NCBI GenBank assembly: GCA_905234865.1 | Contig: CAJOJE010000006.1 | Coordinates: forward strand, 31,964-95,963 | Source: Candidatus Gastranaerophilales bacterium | GTDB lineage: Bacteria > Cyanobacteriota > Vampirovibrionia > Gastranaerophilales > Gastranaerophilaceae | Reading direction: 5' to 3' | Length of the DNA stretch: 64,000 nucleotides | Shown here: positions 16,866 to 25,510 of the stretch, in pieces | Position numbering within the stretch: the stretch's first letter is position 1 | Layout of the letters: the number at the start of each line of letters is the position of its first letter | The notes under the pieces: generated by a model | The model's input: only the letters and a program-made list of their open reading frames with translations | What the model was told of the DNA's origin: nothing | The model's database searches: none | Position numbers and translations under genes: made by a program

Positions 16866-17392
16866 AACTTTTTGATATTTTTAAAATTTATTTTTTAATA
16901 GGATGTCAGCTGATAGGGGGAGGATATGTAATTTTGCCTCTTTTAAGAAAATATTTAATTGAAAAAAGAAATTGGCTGAAAGAAGAAGAATTAATCGAAT
17001 ACGTTGCTTTGAGTCAATGTTTGCCCGGGATTATCGCTCTTAATATTTCAATTTTTTCGGGCTGGAGGCTTAATAAATTAAAAGGTTCTTTAATTGCCGT
17101 TTTTGGACTTATTTTACCTTCTTTTATAATAGTTTCTTTAATTTCGCTTATTTTATATAAAATTTCCGATATGAAAATTGTTGAAAATTTATTTTTCGGA
17201 ATAAGACTTTCAATGTTAATTCTTTTGTTTAATATGATTTATGATATTTTTAAAACATCAATGAAATCTTATTTTTCATATTTTCTTTTCTTTTTTATTT
17301 TATTTATGATAATATATACTTCCTTTTCGCCCGTTATATTAATAATCCTTGCAATTTTAATTTCAATTTTAAAAGGAGGACATAAAAATTGA
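16862..17392 (+). CDS. chrA: Chromate transporter family, first half (short-chain CHR)
   Basis: 176 residues, all membrane. GGGYVILPLLRKYLIEKRNWL and ALSQCLPGIIALNISIFSGWRL match the CHR domain (GGG, the conserved P near LSQ and PGP-like PGI). Short-chain CHR proteins occur as adjacent pairs that together make the transporter; this and the next gene are such a pair. Physiological substrate may be another oxyanion. Starts inside the queA stop. The upstream ribosome site is weak, consistent with translational coupling. Confidence 0.88.
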   Translation: MKLFDIFKIYFLIGCQLIGGGYVILPLLRKYLIEKRNWLKEEELIEYVALSQCLPGIIALNISIFSGWRLNKLKGSLIAVFGLILPSFIIVSLISLILYKISDMKIVENLFFGIRLSMLILLFNMIYDIFKTSMKSYFSYFLFFFILFMIIYTSFSPVILIILAILISILKGGHKN

Positions 17393-17919
17393 TACAACTT
17401 CTTCTTTTTTATGAATTTTTAAAGACGGGAATTTTTGCAATCGGGGGCGGATATGCCACAATTCCTTTTTTGTATCATATATGCGAAAAATATAATTGGT
17501 TTACCGTTGATGAATTAACCGATATGATTGCAATTTCAAACATTACCCCGGGTGCCGTCGGAATTAATATGGCAACTTATACGGGTATAAAAACATGCGG
17601 TATTTTAGGCGGAATGATTTCAATAACGGGATTAATAACGGGACCTTTTATAATAACGATTTTTGCGATTTATTTTTTAAATAAATATAAAAATACAAAA
17701 TTGTTGAAAAACTTTTTTCAAGGTTTAATTCCTGCAAGCTGTGCTTTATTAACTTATACGTTCATACAACTTTCGATTAAAAATATTTTTGTGGAAAATA
17801 ATCTAAAAGCGTTAATTATAACCTTAATTCTTTTCTTTATTTATCCTTTTGTCAGAAAAAATCCGAGTTTAATAATTTTTATAGGCGGATTTTTCGGCAT
17901 TTTGTTCAATGTTTTCTAA
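17389..17919 (+). CDS. chrA: Chromate transporter family, second half (short-chain CHR)
   Basis: 176 residues. GIFAIGGGYATIPFLYHICEKYNW and AISNITPGAVGINMATYTG are CHR motifs (GGGYA, TPGPV-like). TTG start at 17389 chosen because AGGAGG lies 10 nt upstream and the stop of the first half overlaps it. Its last 51 nt overlap the convergent glutamate-cysteine ligase gene, with no room for a terminator. Confidence 0.88.
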   Translation: MIQLLLFYEFLKTGIFAIGGGYATIPFLYHICEKYNWFTVDELTDMIAISNITPGAVGINMATYTGIKTCGILGGMISITGLITGPFIITIFAIYFLNKYKNTKLLKNFFQGLIPASCALLTYTFIQLSIKNIFVENNLKALIITLILFFIYPFVRKNPSLIIFIGGFFGILFNVF

Positions 17920-19176
17920 AACCAAATCCGCAATACATTTTCTTGATTTAATTAAGTCAATCAAAAAATTCAGATATTTCTTTTCATCTTGATTTAATCC
18001 GTCTTTTGCAATCGATAAAATATCTTCCACGATTTCAAAACAGTATTTGTTTAATTTTTCTATTTTAAAATTAACTCCGAATTTTGCGGCTAAAAAGCCT
18101 GCTTTTTCAATATCGAAAGAATTAAGCGAAGATAAAAGCCTTAAAACTTTTTCCGTATTTTTTTTATTGTATAAAATTCCTTTATAAATTGCGGCAATTC
18201 CAATTGCAACTTCAAGATTTTGACTGTCATGGTTTCTTATTTCTATGCAATTTTTTAATCTTACATCCGGAAAACAAAGGCTTTGATGCAGAATATAATC
18301 TTTTATAATGGCATTATGTCCTTCAAAACCGTTTTTCATAAAATCCCTGAAAGTGATTTTGCCGTTAATTAAAACCGGATTATTGTTTCTTTCAATGTAA
18401 ATCATGGGAACATCCAAAATTGAATTTGCATAATTTGAATATAAATTTCCCTTTAAATCTAAAACATCCCCGTAAAAAAGGTTACATCTGTCGTATCCCG
18501 TAAATTTCCAAGCAAGCGCCCTTATGCTCTTATATTTTGTAAGTTTATTACCTCGAAAAGGGCTGTTTGCAAAAAATCCCGTTAAAAAAGGGCTCATTAA
18601 AAGTGAAGTTTTTATTTTTAATTCCGCATCGAGTTCATCTTTGTAATCAATATTAATCTGAACTCCTGCCGTTTCTCTCATCATGACGGGCGCAAATTTC
18701 CCTTTTTTTATAAGGTAATCCGCCATAATTTTATATCTTGTCTTGTTTAAAATTTTCATTTCATGATAACAATTATTGGGGTTTGAACCGATTGCAAAAA
18801 ACTTTGTATTAAACATATCGCCCAAGTTATCAATTTGGTTTAAATATTTTTGCATTAAAAATTGAATTTCATACAATGAACTTTTCGGAGCAAGGCTTAT
18901 TTCAAACTGCCCCCCGGGTTCAAGAGAAACCGAGGTTCCTTTTTTATCAAAAGCTCCTATTACGGTTGAATTATCATATAAAAGTTCAAAATTATTTTCT
19001 TTGGAAAAAATTTTAATAATGTCTGTAAGATTATTAAAATCAGCCTGTTTAAAATTTGTACCGTCGAGCGAAATTCTTTCATATTCAAGACCTACGGTTT
19101 CTTTTAAAGATTCGCCTTCCGAATAATAATTAATAATTTCATTGAATAATAATTCTTTTTCTAAAAGGTTTTGCAT
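17869..19176 (-). CDS. gshA: Glutamate-cysteine ligase, GCS2 (plant/alphaproteobacterial) type
   Basis: 435 residues. Motifs of the GCS2 family: VGLEYERISLD (Glu/Mg binding), SLEPGGQFEISLAP (about 83-96), NKTRYKIMADYL and MRETAGVQINIDY. The enzyme joins glutamate and cysteine to gamma-glutamylcysteine, the first step to glutathione or related thiols; EgtA-type activity cannot be excluded. No gshB is nearby. A TAAGAT element 6 nt before the ATG and no Shine-Dalgarno suggest a leaderless message. Its 3' end overlaps the chromate transporter gene tail to tail. Confidence 0.85.
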   Translation of the reverse strand: MQNLLEKELLFNEIINYYSEGESLKETVGLEYERISLDGTNFKQADFNNLTDIIKIFSKENNFELLYDNSTVIGAFDKKGTSVSLEPGGQFEISLAPKSSLYEIQFLMQKYLNQIDNLGDMFNTKFFAIGSNPNNCYHEMKILNKTRYKIMADYLIKKGKFAPVMMRETAGVQINIDYKDELDAELKIKTSLLMSPFLTGFFANSPFRGNKLTKYKSIRALAWKFTGYDRCNLFYGDVLDLKGNLYSNYANSILDVPMIYIERNNNPVLINGKITFRDFMKNGFEGHNAIIKDYILHQSLCFPDVRLKNCIEIRNHDSQNLEVAIGIAAIYKGILYNKKNTEKVLRLLSSLNSFDIEKAGFLAAKFGVNFKIEKLNKYCFEIVEDILSIAKDGLNQDEKKYLNFLIDLIKSRKCIADLVLENIEQNAEKSAYKNY

Positions 19177-19253
19177 AGTCTTATCTTAGCACAATCAAAG
19201 TTTTTGCAATTATCCTTTTTTATGAATAAAAGGACAATTTAAAATGATTACTC

Positions 19254-19282
19254 TTGATAACGGTTAAAAAAAATAGTAGAAT
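19254..19282 (+). promoter_or_regulatory. Sigma-70-type promoter of the NfeD/flotillin operon
   Basis: TTGATA (19254-19259), exactly 17 bp, TAGAAT (19277-19282); the ATG follows at 19309 with AAGGAA in between. Confidence 0.7.
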
Positions 19283-19308
19283 TAGAAAAAGGAAAGGAAT
19301 TTTGTATT

Positions 19309-19857
19309 ATGGTGTTAGATCCTGACAGATTAACCGTAATCTTTAGGTATTGTGCTATTATCGGAACGGCAATATTTTTTATCAAAATATTTCTTCCGAT
19401 TGATTCGGGTTCTGAAGTCGGCGGCGATTTTAACAGCGCCGATTATTCGGATTCTTCCTTTAACTTTTTTACGGTTGAAGGAGTAAGTGCATTTTTTATG
19501 ACAATGGGCTGGATTGGCTGGTATTCGATTGTAAAAATGCACTACGATATTGCTTTTTGTACGATAATTTCTCTTTTATCGGGTGTTATCAGTATGGGTT
19601 TATTTACATATTTAATCACTCAATTCAGAAAACTTGAGCATAACCCGAAAGTTACCCTAAAAGAACTTGAAGGCAAAAAAGGGCGTTCATATATGAACTT
19701 TACTCCGAAAGGTATCGGAAAAATACAAATAGAATTTAATTCAAAACTTGATATTTTGGATGCTAAAAATAATTCGGACGAATTTATAAAAGCCTTTGAG
19801 CCGATAAAAGTCGTAAAAATTGAAGACAATGAAATATATATAGAAAAAGACGTTTAA
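19309..19857 (+). CDS. NfeD/YuaF-like membrane protein, flotillin partner
   Basis: 182 residues: two or three membrane helices (FRYCAIIGTAIFFIKIFLP; the SAFFMTMGWIGWYSIV region; CTIISLLSGVISMGLFTYL) and a C-terminal beta domain (GRSYMNFTPKGIGKIQIEFN to IEDNEIYIEKD) with the look of the NfeD OB-fold. This is the YuaF/YqiJ arrangement, in which an OB-fold membrane protein is encoded just before a flotillin. Ten nt separate it from the flotillin gene. Proposed role: membrane microdomain organisation. Confidence 0.8.
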   Translation: MVLDPDRLTVIFRYCAIIGTAIFFIKIFLPIDSGSEVGGDFNSADYSDSSFNFFTVEGVSAFFMTMGWIGWYSIVKMHYDIAFCTIISLLSGVISMGLFTYLITQFRKLEHNPKVTLKELEGKKGRSYMNFTPKGIGKIQIEFNSKLDILDAKNNSDEFIKAFEPIKVVKIEDNEIYIEKDV

Positions 19858-19867
19858 GGAGTAAAAA

Positions 19868-21469
19868 ATGGAAATTCTTACTTTAATGGGTATGCTTTTT
19901 ATAGTTGTCGTTTTGGGCGCAATAACTTTTGCCGCAAGCCGATATAAAAGGTGTCCTTCAAACAAAGTTATCGTTGTTTACGGTAAAATTGCAGGCTCTG
20001 CAACCGCAAGATGTGTTCATGGGGGCGGCGTTTTTGTTTGGCCTTTAATTCAAGATTACAGTATATTATCTCTTGAACCGATGACAACCGATATTGATCT
20101 TCGAGGAGCGCTTTCAAAAGGGAATATCAGGGTTGCGGTTCCTGCCACGTTCACTTTTGCGGTTTCAACAAACCCGAGATTGCTTCAAAATGCTGCCGAA
20201 AGACTTCTAAACAGTGATAAAAGAACAATAATTTCAATGGTAAGCGATATTATTTTAGGGCAATTAAGGCTTGTAATCGCAACTTTATCAATCGAAGAAA
20301 TTAACCAAGACAGGGAAAAATTCTTAGAACAAATTAACCTAAACGTTGATGCCGAGTTGAACAAGTTAGGTTTATCCGTTATTAACGTTAATATAAGAGA
20401 TATAACCGATGAATCCGGATATATTGACGCAATAGGTAAAAGAGCGGCTGCAGAAGCCATAAATAAAGCTAAAGTCGAAGTTGCGCAACAGGAAAAAATG
20501 GGTGCAATAGGTGAAGCCGATCAAAACAGAGAAAAAGAAGTTCAAGTTGCAAATCAAAAAGCACAAACCACAATCGGTCAGGCTAATGCAGAAAAAGAAA
20601 AAAGAATTAAAACGGCAAACCTTGAAGCACAGGCAGTTGAAGGAGAAAACGTTTCAAAAGCAAATATAGCGGAATATAACGCAACTCTTGCCGTAAAACA
20701 GGCGGAAGCTCTTAAACTCGGCGAAGTAGCAAAAGCAAATGCCGAACGTGATATTTTAATTGCTCAAAAAGAGCAGGAAGAAGCAAGACTTAAAAAAGAA
20801 GAACTTGCAGAACGTGAAGTCGAAAAATTAAAAATTCAAGTTGAAGCAGACGCTGAAGCAGAAAGATTAAGAAGAATAGCAAACGGTGAGGCAGATGCGA
20901 TAAGAGCAAAATATTTTGCGGAAGCGGAAGGCGTAAAAGCCGTACTTGAAGCAAAAGCGGAAGGGTACAATAAACTTGTATCAATATCAAATAATAAGCC
21001 CGAAGTTGCAACGAGTTTCCTTATGATAGAAAAAATCGAAGAAATCGTAGGAAAACAGGTTGAAGCAATTAAAAATATTAAATTTGATAAAATTACCGTT
21101 TGGGACGGGGGCGCAGGCTCGAAAGACGGTTCGGCAACGGCAAATTTTATGAGAGATTTAATTAAATCTCTCCCTGCAATGCACGATCTTGCAAGTCAAG
21201 CAGGTATTCAACTTCCCGATATTTTAGGTAAAGTTGACGATACACAAAAAATAACCGAAGTAAGAGAAGTTCAAAAAGGCAAAATAGTAACCAATAACGA
21301 TAATACGGAAAGCGTTTTATGTCCTTGTTGTCAAGCAAAATATAAAATCGCAAAAAACCAAAACGGCGAAAATGAAATAAAAGGCTTTAACGATATTAAT
21401 CCAGAACTTGACGGGCAACAAATCCACTGTGTTAAATGCGGAGTTGAATTTACCGTACCCAAAAATTAA
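19868..21469 (+). CDS. Flotillin-like SPFH protein with C-terminal zinc ribbon
   Basis: 533 residues. N-terminal membrane segment (LTLMGMLFIVVVLGAITFAA), an SPFH domain (residues about 30-200, with LGQLRLVIATLSIEEINQDREKF), then a long Ala/Glu/Lys coiled coil of the flotillin type (residues about 200-370, AEAERLRRIANGEADA). Unlike ordinary YuaG/flotillin, the protein ends in a zinc ribbon: CPCCQAKYKI and, after a loop, CVKCGVEFTV. The first pair and its spacing recall the MJ0042-type finger. GGAG 7-8 nt upstream of the ATG. Followed by a bidirectional terminator. Confidence 0.88.
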   Translation: MEILTLMGMLFIVVVLGAITFAASRYKRCPSNKVIVVYGKIAGSATARCVHGGGVFVWPLIQDYSILSLEPMTTDIDLRGALSKGNIRVAVPATFTFAVSTNPRLLQNAAERLLNSDKRTIISMVSDIILGQLRLVIATLSIEEINQDREKFLEQINLNVDAELNKLGLSVINVNIRDITDESGYIDAIGKRAAAEAINKAKVEVAQQEKMGAIGEADQNREKEVQVANQKAQTTIGQANAEKEKRIKTANLEAQAVEGENVSKANIAEYNATLAVKQAEALKLGEVAKANAERDILIAQKEQEEARLKKEELAEREVEKLKIQVEADAEAERLRRIANGEADAIRAKYFAEAEGVKAVLEAKAEGYNKLVSISNNKPEVATSFLMIEKIEEIVGKQVEAIKNIKFDKITVWDGGAGSKDGSATANFMRDLIKSLPAMHDLASQAGIQLPDILGKVDDTQKITEVREVQKGKIVTNNDNTESVLCPCCQAKYKIAKNQNGENEIKGFNDINPELDGQQIHCVKCGVEFTVPKN

Positions 21470-21491
21470 TTTAAAAGTAAAACCAAACCAT

Positions 21492-21520
21492 AAAAAGCGG
21501 GAAGTAAATTTCCGCTTTTT
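21492..21520. terminator. Bidirectional terminator
   Basis: AAAAAGCGG (21492-21500) pairs with CCGCTTTTT (21512-21520); serves flotillin on plus and the Clp_N gene on minus. Confidence 0.8.
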
Positions 21521-21585
21521 ATTTTAAAATTTATAATTTGAGCGGAAAAAATCGATAATACATTATAGAATAATTTTATCGCAAT

Positions 21586-22980
21586 TTATATTTGAATATT
21601 TTCAAGCTCCGATAAAATACCATGTTTAATTTCAAGAATATCGGTTCCCAAATTTTCTAAAATCTGCATCCCTAAACACCCTCTTATTTTTGTAAAAGCG
21701 TATAAAAGATGTTCGGACATGATTTTTTCTTTCCCATGTTTTTTTGCGATTTCATAAGCAAATTCAAGAAGCTTTTTGGCTCTTTCCGTATATTTAATCG
21801 GGCTGTTTTCCGTATCTTCCATTTCATCCCCTATGAGTTTTGAGGCTTCAATTCTTGCATCTTTTAAAGTTATTCCGAGTTTTTTTAAAACGGCATTTGC
21901 GACCCCGTTTTTATATGCTAAAGTCCCGAGTAAAATCATCTCCGTACCTATCGTACATTTATTCAGATTAATTGCTTCGGCTTTAGCAAGCTGTAAAATT
22001 GCAAGAGTTTCAGGCATTGTTTTTGCGCCCGTATTTAATTCTTTTATTAATTTTTCGACAAGGTCTGTTTTATATCCTGTTAATTCTTTTAAAATTTTAT
22101 AAGCAATACCCGTTTGAGCTTTTAAAACGCCCAATATAACATGTTCCTGTTTGATATTGACCGAGCCTAATTCTTTTGCGGTTTCAAAAGTATTAAGCAT
22201 AACCCTGAAAGCATTCGGAGTAAAAATAATTTGTCTTTCGCCGTATTCTTCCTGTCTGTTTGAAAAAGTTTTTAATTTTTCTTCGTATTTTTCTTTTGTA
22301 ATGCCGTATTTATTTAAAATTTTTGTAATTTCCGAATTTTCATCATCTAAAACCGATTGAACAATTTGTTCCGTTCCTAAGATTTCATAACCGTAAGTAG
22401 ATAATTTTGCTTTTGCGGAAGATAAAATTTCAGAAAGCGAATTTTCGGTAAAAATATTGTCGACTCTTTTAAAATAATTGTTTTGGATATCTTGAATATC
22501 GATAATATCTTCTTCGGGGTGTTTGTAATGTTTTTGCTTTGTTTTTTTCTCTAAAAGACCTTTTATGTTTGAAATTGCTTTTTCTTCTTCAAAATTAAAC
22601 TCTTTTAAAATCGTGTACGCTCCCGAATTTTTTGATGTAAAAATTGCAAGAGCGATATGATACGGTACGATTAAAGAATTATTATAGGATTTTGCAATTT
22701 CCATCGTTTTTTCCAAAATTTCTTTTGAACTGTCGGAAAACGGGATAAATTTTCCCTTATGGGGTTCTTTTTTTAATTCGATTTTATTTTTAATTTCGTT
22801 TTTTAATTCTTCGATATTTATGTTTTGAACGCAGATTAATCTTGACTGAACACCCTTTAAAGACATAACAAGCCCAAGCAGGATATGTTCCGAGTAAACT
22901 TTATCCGCATTAAGATTTCCTGCTTCAACCTGAGCATTAATTACAATGTCAATCGCTTTTTGGGTAAATTTTTCAAACAT
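21586..22980 (-). CDS. Protein of three tandem Clp N-domains without an AAA+ motor
   Basis: 464 residues made of three Clp_N (ClpC/ClpA N-terminal) double-repeat domains: about 1-145 (FEKFTQKAIDIVINAQ, YSEHILLGLV, then FSDSSKEILEKTMEIAKS), about 170-325 (LSEILSSAKAKLSTYGYEILG, then FTPNAFRVMLNTFETAKELG, KQEHVILGVL) and about 330-464 (ETLAILQLAKAEAINLNKCTIG, then YTERAKKLLEFAYEIAKKHG, SEHLLYAF). No Walker motifs. Clp_N domains bind substrates and adaptors, so this may be an adaptor, decoy or substrate collector for a Clp protease encoded elsewhere. TAAAAT 6 nt before the ATG and no Shine-Dalgarno. Confidence 0.85.
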   Translation of the reverse strand: MFEKFTQKAIDIVINAQVEAGNLNADKVYSEHILLGLVMSLKGVQSRLICVQNINIEELKNEIKNKIELKKEPHKGKFIPFSDSSKEILEKTMEIAKSYNNSLIVPYHIALAIFTSKNSGAYTILKEFNFEEEKAISNIKGLLEKKTKQKHYKHPEEDIIDIQDIQNNYFKRVDNIFTENSLSEILSSAKAKLSTYGYEILGTEQIVQSVLDDENSEITKILNKYGITKEKYEEKLKTFSNRQEEYGERQIIFTPNAFRVMLNTFETAKELGSVNIKQEHVILGVLKAQTGIAYKILKELTGYKTDLVEKLIKELNTGAKTMPETLAILQLAKAEAINLNKCTIGTEMILLGTLAYKNGVANAVLKKLGITLKDARIEASKLIGDEMEDTENSPIKYTERAKKLLEFAYEIAKKHGKEKIMSEHLLYAFTKIRGCLGMQILENLGTDILEIKHGILSELENIQI

Positions 22981-23142
22981 TCCAAAATTTTACATTAAAA
23001 AGATAAATAATGCAAAATTTTTAAATCATAAAGAAAAAATTAATCGTGCATATTTTCTCAATTACTTGTCACGCCTTTTTGTTTATGATAATTTTTTATT
23101 AAATTTATATTTAAACAGATTGTTATTGTAAGGAGAAAATCA

Positions 23143-23637
23143 ATGAGTGAAGCAAGTGTTGTCAAATTAGACCGCAAAAAGCTCGATGAAATTTTAGAAA
23201 CGTTTCATTACAGTAAGTCTTATTTGATTGCAATGTTACAAAAAATTCAGGAAATATATAAATATCTTCCCGAAGAAGCCATGACCTATATCGGTGAAAA
23301 AATTGACGGCTTATCACCTGCTACGGTGTACGGTGTTGCTACTTTTTATGCACAATTCAGTTTAGAACCGAAAGGAAAATATGAAATTAAAGTTTGTGAC
23401 GGTACCGCATGCCATGTCAGAGGTTCAATGCCCGTTTTAAACGCAATTAAAAGCAAACTTAAATTACAAGAAGGTAAATTTACTACCGAAAACGGATTAT
23501 TTTCGCTTGAAACCGTAAGTTGTCTGGGTGCTTGCGGACTTGCGCCGGTTGTTATGATAAATGAAAAAGTTTATCCTCAAATGACCTCAGATGCAATCAG
23601 TATTGTAATAGATACCCTTATGAAAGAGGAAGTATAA
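23143..23637 (+). CDS. hydC: Electron-bifurcating [FeFe]-hydrogenase subunit HydC (NuoE-like)
   Basis: 164 residues of the thioredoxin-like [2Fe-2S] family. Ligand pattern CX4C (CDGTACHVRGS, about 86-91) and CX3C (SCLGACGLAP, about 127-131). Helical N-terminus MLQKIQEIYKYLPEEAM as in NuoE. AAGGAG 7 nt before the ATG. First gene of hydCBA. A possible promoter is TTGTCA at 23066-23071 with GATAAT at 23087-23092 (15-bp spacing, short). Confidence 0.95.
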   Translation: MSEASVVKLDRKKLDEILETFHYSKSYLIAMLQKIQEIYKYLPEEAMTYIGEKIDGLSPATVYGVATFYAQFSLEPKGKYEIKVCDGTACHVRGSMPVLNAIKSKLKLQEGKFTTENGLFSLETVSCLGACGLAPVVMINEKVYPQMTSDAISIVIDTLMKEEV

Positions 23638-23638
23638 T

Positions 23639-25498
23639 ATGATAACAAAATTAAAAACCGATATTAAAGAAGAACAAAAACTTGCCCAAGAACATATTAA
23701 AAAACAAGGCTTGAGAGTTCTGGTATGCGCAGGAACGGGATGTGTTGCAAACGGCTCATTGAAAGTTATTGAAAAATTTAAAGAACTTGGAGCAGACGTA
23801 TCGACTTTAACCGATTACGATAAAATGACAATTGTTCCGACAGGCTGCCATGGCTTTTGCGAACAAGGCGTTTTGGTTATTATCCCCGAAAAGCATGTAA
23901 CTTATGTAAAAGTTAAAGAAGCCGATGTTGAAGAAATTTATAACAGCCATATAAAAAATAATAAACCCGTTGAAAGATTGCTTTATACAGACCCCAAATC
24001 GGGCGAACGCATTCTTAAAAACGAAGAAATTAATTTTTATGCAAAACAAACAAGAACGGCTCTTGCAAATTGCGGTAAAATTAACGCAGAATCAATTGAA
24101 GAAGCAATTTCCGTCAGAGGATACGAAGCTCTTTCAAATATTTTAATTGAAAACAATCCCGAAAGCGTTATTGAACAAATTGAAAAATCGGGACTTAGAG
24201 GCAGAGGCGGCGGCGGATTTCCGACAGGAAGAAAATGGAGATTTACCGCAGCAAACAGAGGCGGAAAATCTTACGTCGTATGTAACGGCGATGAGGGTGA
24301 CCCCGGTGCTTTTATGGATAGAAGCGTTATGGAAGGCGACCCTCATAAACTTTTAGAGGGTATGGCAATCGCAGCTTTTGCGGTTGGTGCGGATGAAGGA
24401 TATATCTATGTTCGTGCCGAATATCCTCTTGCAATTAAACGTTTAAGAAAAGCTATTAAAGATGCGGAAGAAAAGAATTTCCTCGGTAAAAACATAATGG
24501 GAAGCGATTTTTCTTTTACAATTCATATTAAAGAAGGAGCAGGCGCATTTGTTTGCGGTGAAGAAACAGCTCTTATCGCTTCTATTGAAGGCGAAAGAGG
24601 CATGCCTCGTCCGAAACCGCCGTTCCCTGCAAATAAAGGTTTATTCGGAAGACCGACTCTTATCAATAACGTTGAAACTCTTGCCAATGTTCCCGTTATT
24701 ATGTTAAAAGGCGCTGATTGGTTCAGCAAAATGGGAACGGAAACTTCAAAAGGCACAAAAACTTTTGCACTAACCGGCGAAGTTAATAATACGGGTCTTA
24801 TCGAAGTTCCTATGGGTACAACTTTAAGAGAAATCATTTTTGATATAGGCGGCGGAATAAGAGGCGGTAAAAAATTCAAAGCCGTTCAAATCGGCGGACC
24901 TTCGGGCGGTTGTTTAACCGAAGAACACCTTGATTTACCCATGGATTACGACAGTCTTTTAAAAGCAGGCGCAATGGTAGGCTCGGGCGGTCTTGTCGTT
25001 ATGGCGGAAGACACTTGCATGATTGAAGTTGCAAGATTTTTTATGAACTTTACAAAAAATGAATCTTGCGGAAAATGTGTACCTTGTCGTGAAGGTACGA
25101 AAAATATGCTTGCAATCTTAGAAAAAATCGTTGCAGGCAAAGGCGAAATGCAAGACCTTGAATTGCTCGAAGAACTTGCAAAAATCGTTAAAGACGGTTC
25201 ATTGTGCGGACTTGGTAAAACCGCTCCAAATCCTGTTTTATCAACTTTAAAATATTTTAAAGATGAATATATTGCGCACATTAAGGATAAAAAATGCCCC
25301 GCAGGTGTTTGTACGGCTATGAAAACCGTTATGATTGACGAAAATAAATGTAAAGGCTGCACAAAATGTGCAAGAACTTGCCCTGTCGGCGCAATTGACG
25401 GAGTTGTTAAACAACCTCACAAAATTAATCAAGATAAATGTATTAAATGTGAAGCATGCTTGAACAGCTGTCCTTTCAAGGCAATAGGATTGAAATAA
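23639..25498 (+). CDS. hydB: Electron-bifurcating [FeFe]-hydrogenase subunit HydB (NuoF-like, FMN, NAD)
   Basis: 619 residues. In order: an N-terminal thioredoxin-like [2Fe-2S] domain (CAGTGC, TGCHGFC); FMN/NADH domain with RGRGGGGFPTGRKWRF (about 186-202) and GDEGDPGAFMDRS; SLBB-like region; [4Fe-4S] site ESCGKCVPCREGTKN (about 476) plus a later GSLCGLG; and a C-terminal 2[4Fe-4S] ferredoxin (CKGCTKCARTCP, CIKCEACLNSCP, residues about 570-615). This is the flavin subunit where electrons from H2 split between NAD+ and ferredoxin in HydABC enzymes. Starts 2 nt after hydC stops. Confidence 0.96.
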   Translation: MITKLKTDIKEEQKLAQEHIKKQGLRVLVCAGTGCVANGSLKVIEKFKELGADVSTLTDYDKMTIVPTGCHGFCEQGVLVIIPEKHVTYVKVKEADVEEIYNSHIKNNKPVERLLYTDPKSGERILKNEEINFYAKQTRTALANCGKINAESIEEAISVRGYEALSNILIENNPESVIEQIEKSGLRGRGGGGFPTGRKWRFTAANRGGKSYVVCNGDEGDPGAFMDRSVMEGDPHKLLEGMAIAAFAVGADEGYIYVRAEYPLAIKRLRKAIKDAEEKNFLGKNIMGSDFSFTIHIKEGAGAFVCGEETALIASIEGERGMPRPKPPFPANKGLFGRPTLINNVETLANVPVIMLKGADWFSKMGTETSKGTKTFALTGEVNNTGLIEVPMGTTLREIIFDIGGGIRGGKKFKAVQIGGPSGGCLTEEHLDLPMDYDSLLKAGAMVGSGGLVVMAEDTCMIEVARFFMNFTKNESCGKCVPCREGTKNMLAILEKIVAGKGEMQDLELLEELAKIVKDGSLCGLGKTAPNPVLSTLKYFKDEYIAHIKDKKCPAGVCTAMKTVMIDENKCKGCTKCARTCPVGAIDGVVKQPHKINQDKCIKCEACLNSCPFKAIGLK

Positions 25499-25510
25499 AG
25501 GAAAATAATT

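Noticed and set aside
24143..25432. Several 60-140 codon frames opposite hydB
   Set aside because: Antisense shadows of a well-supported gene, without ribosome sites or domains.
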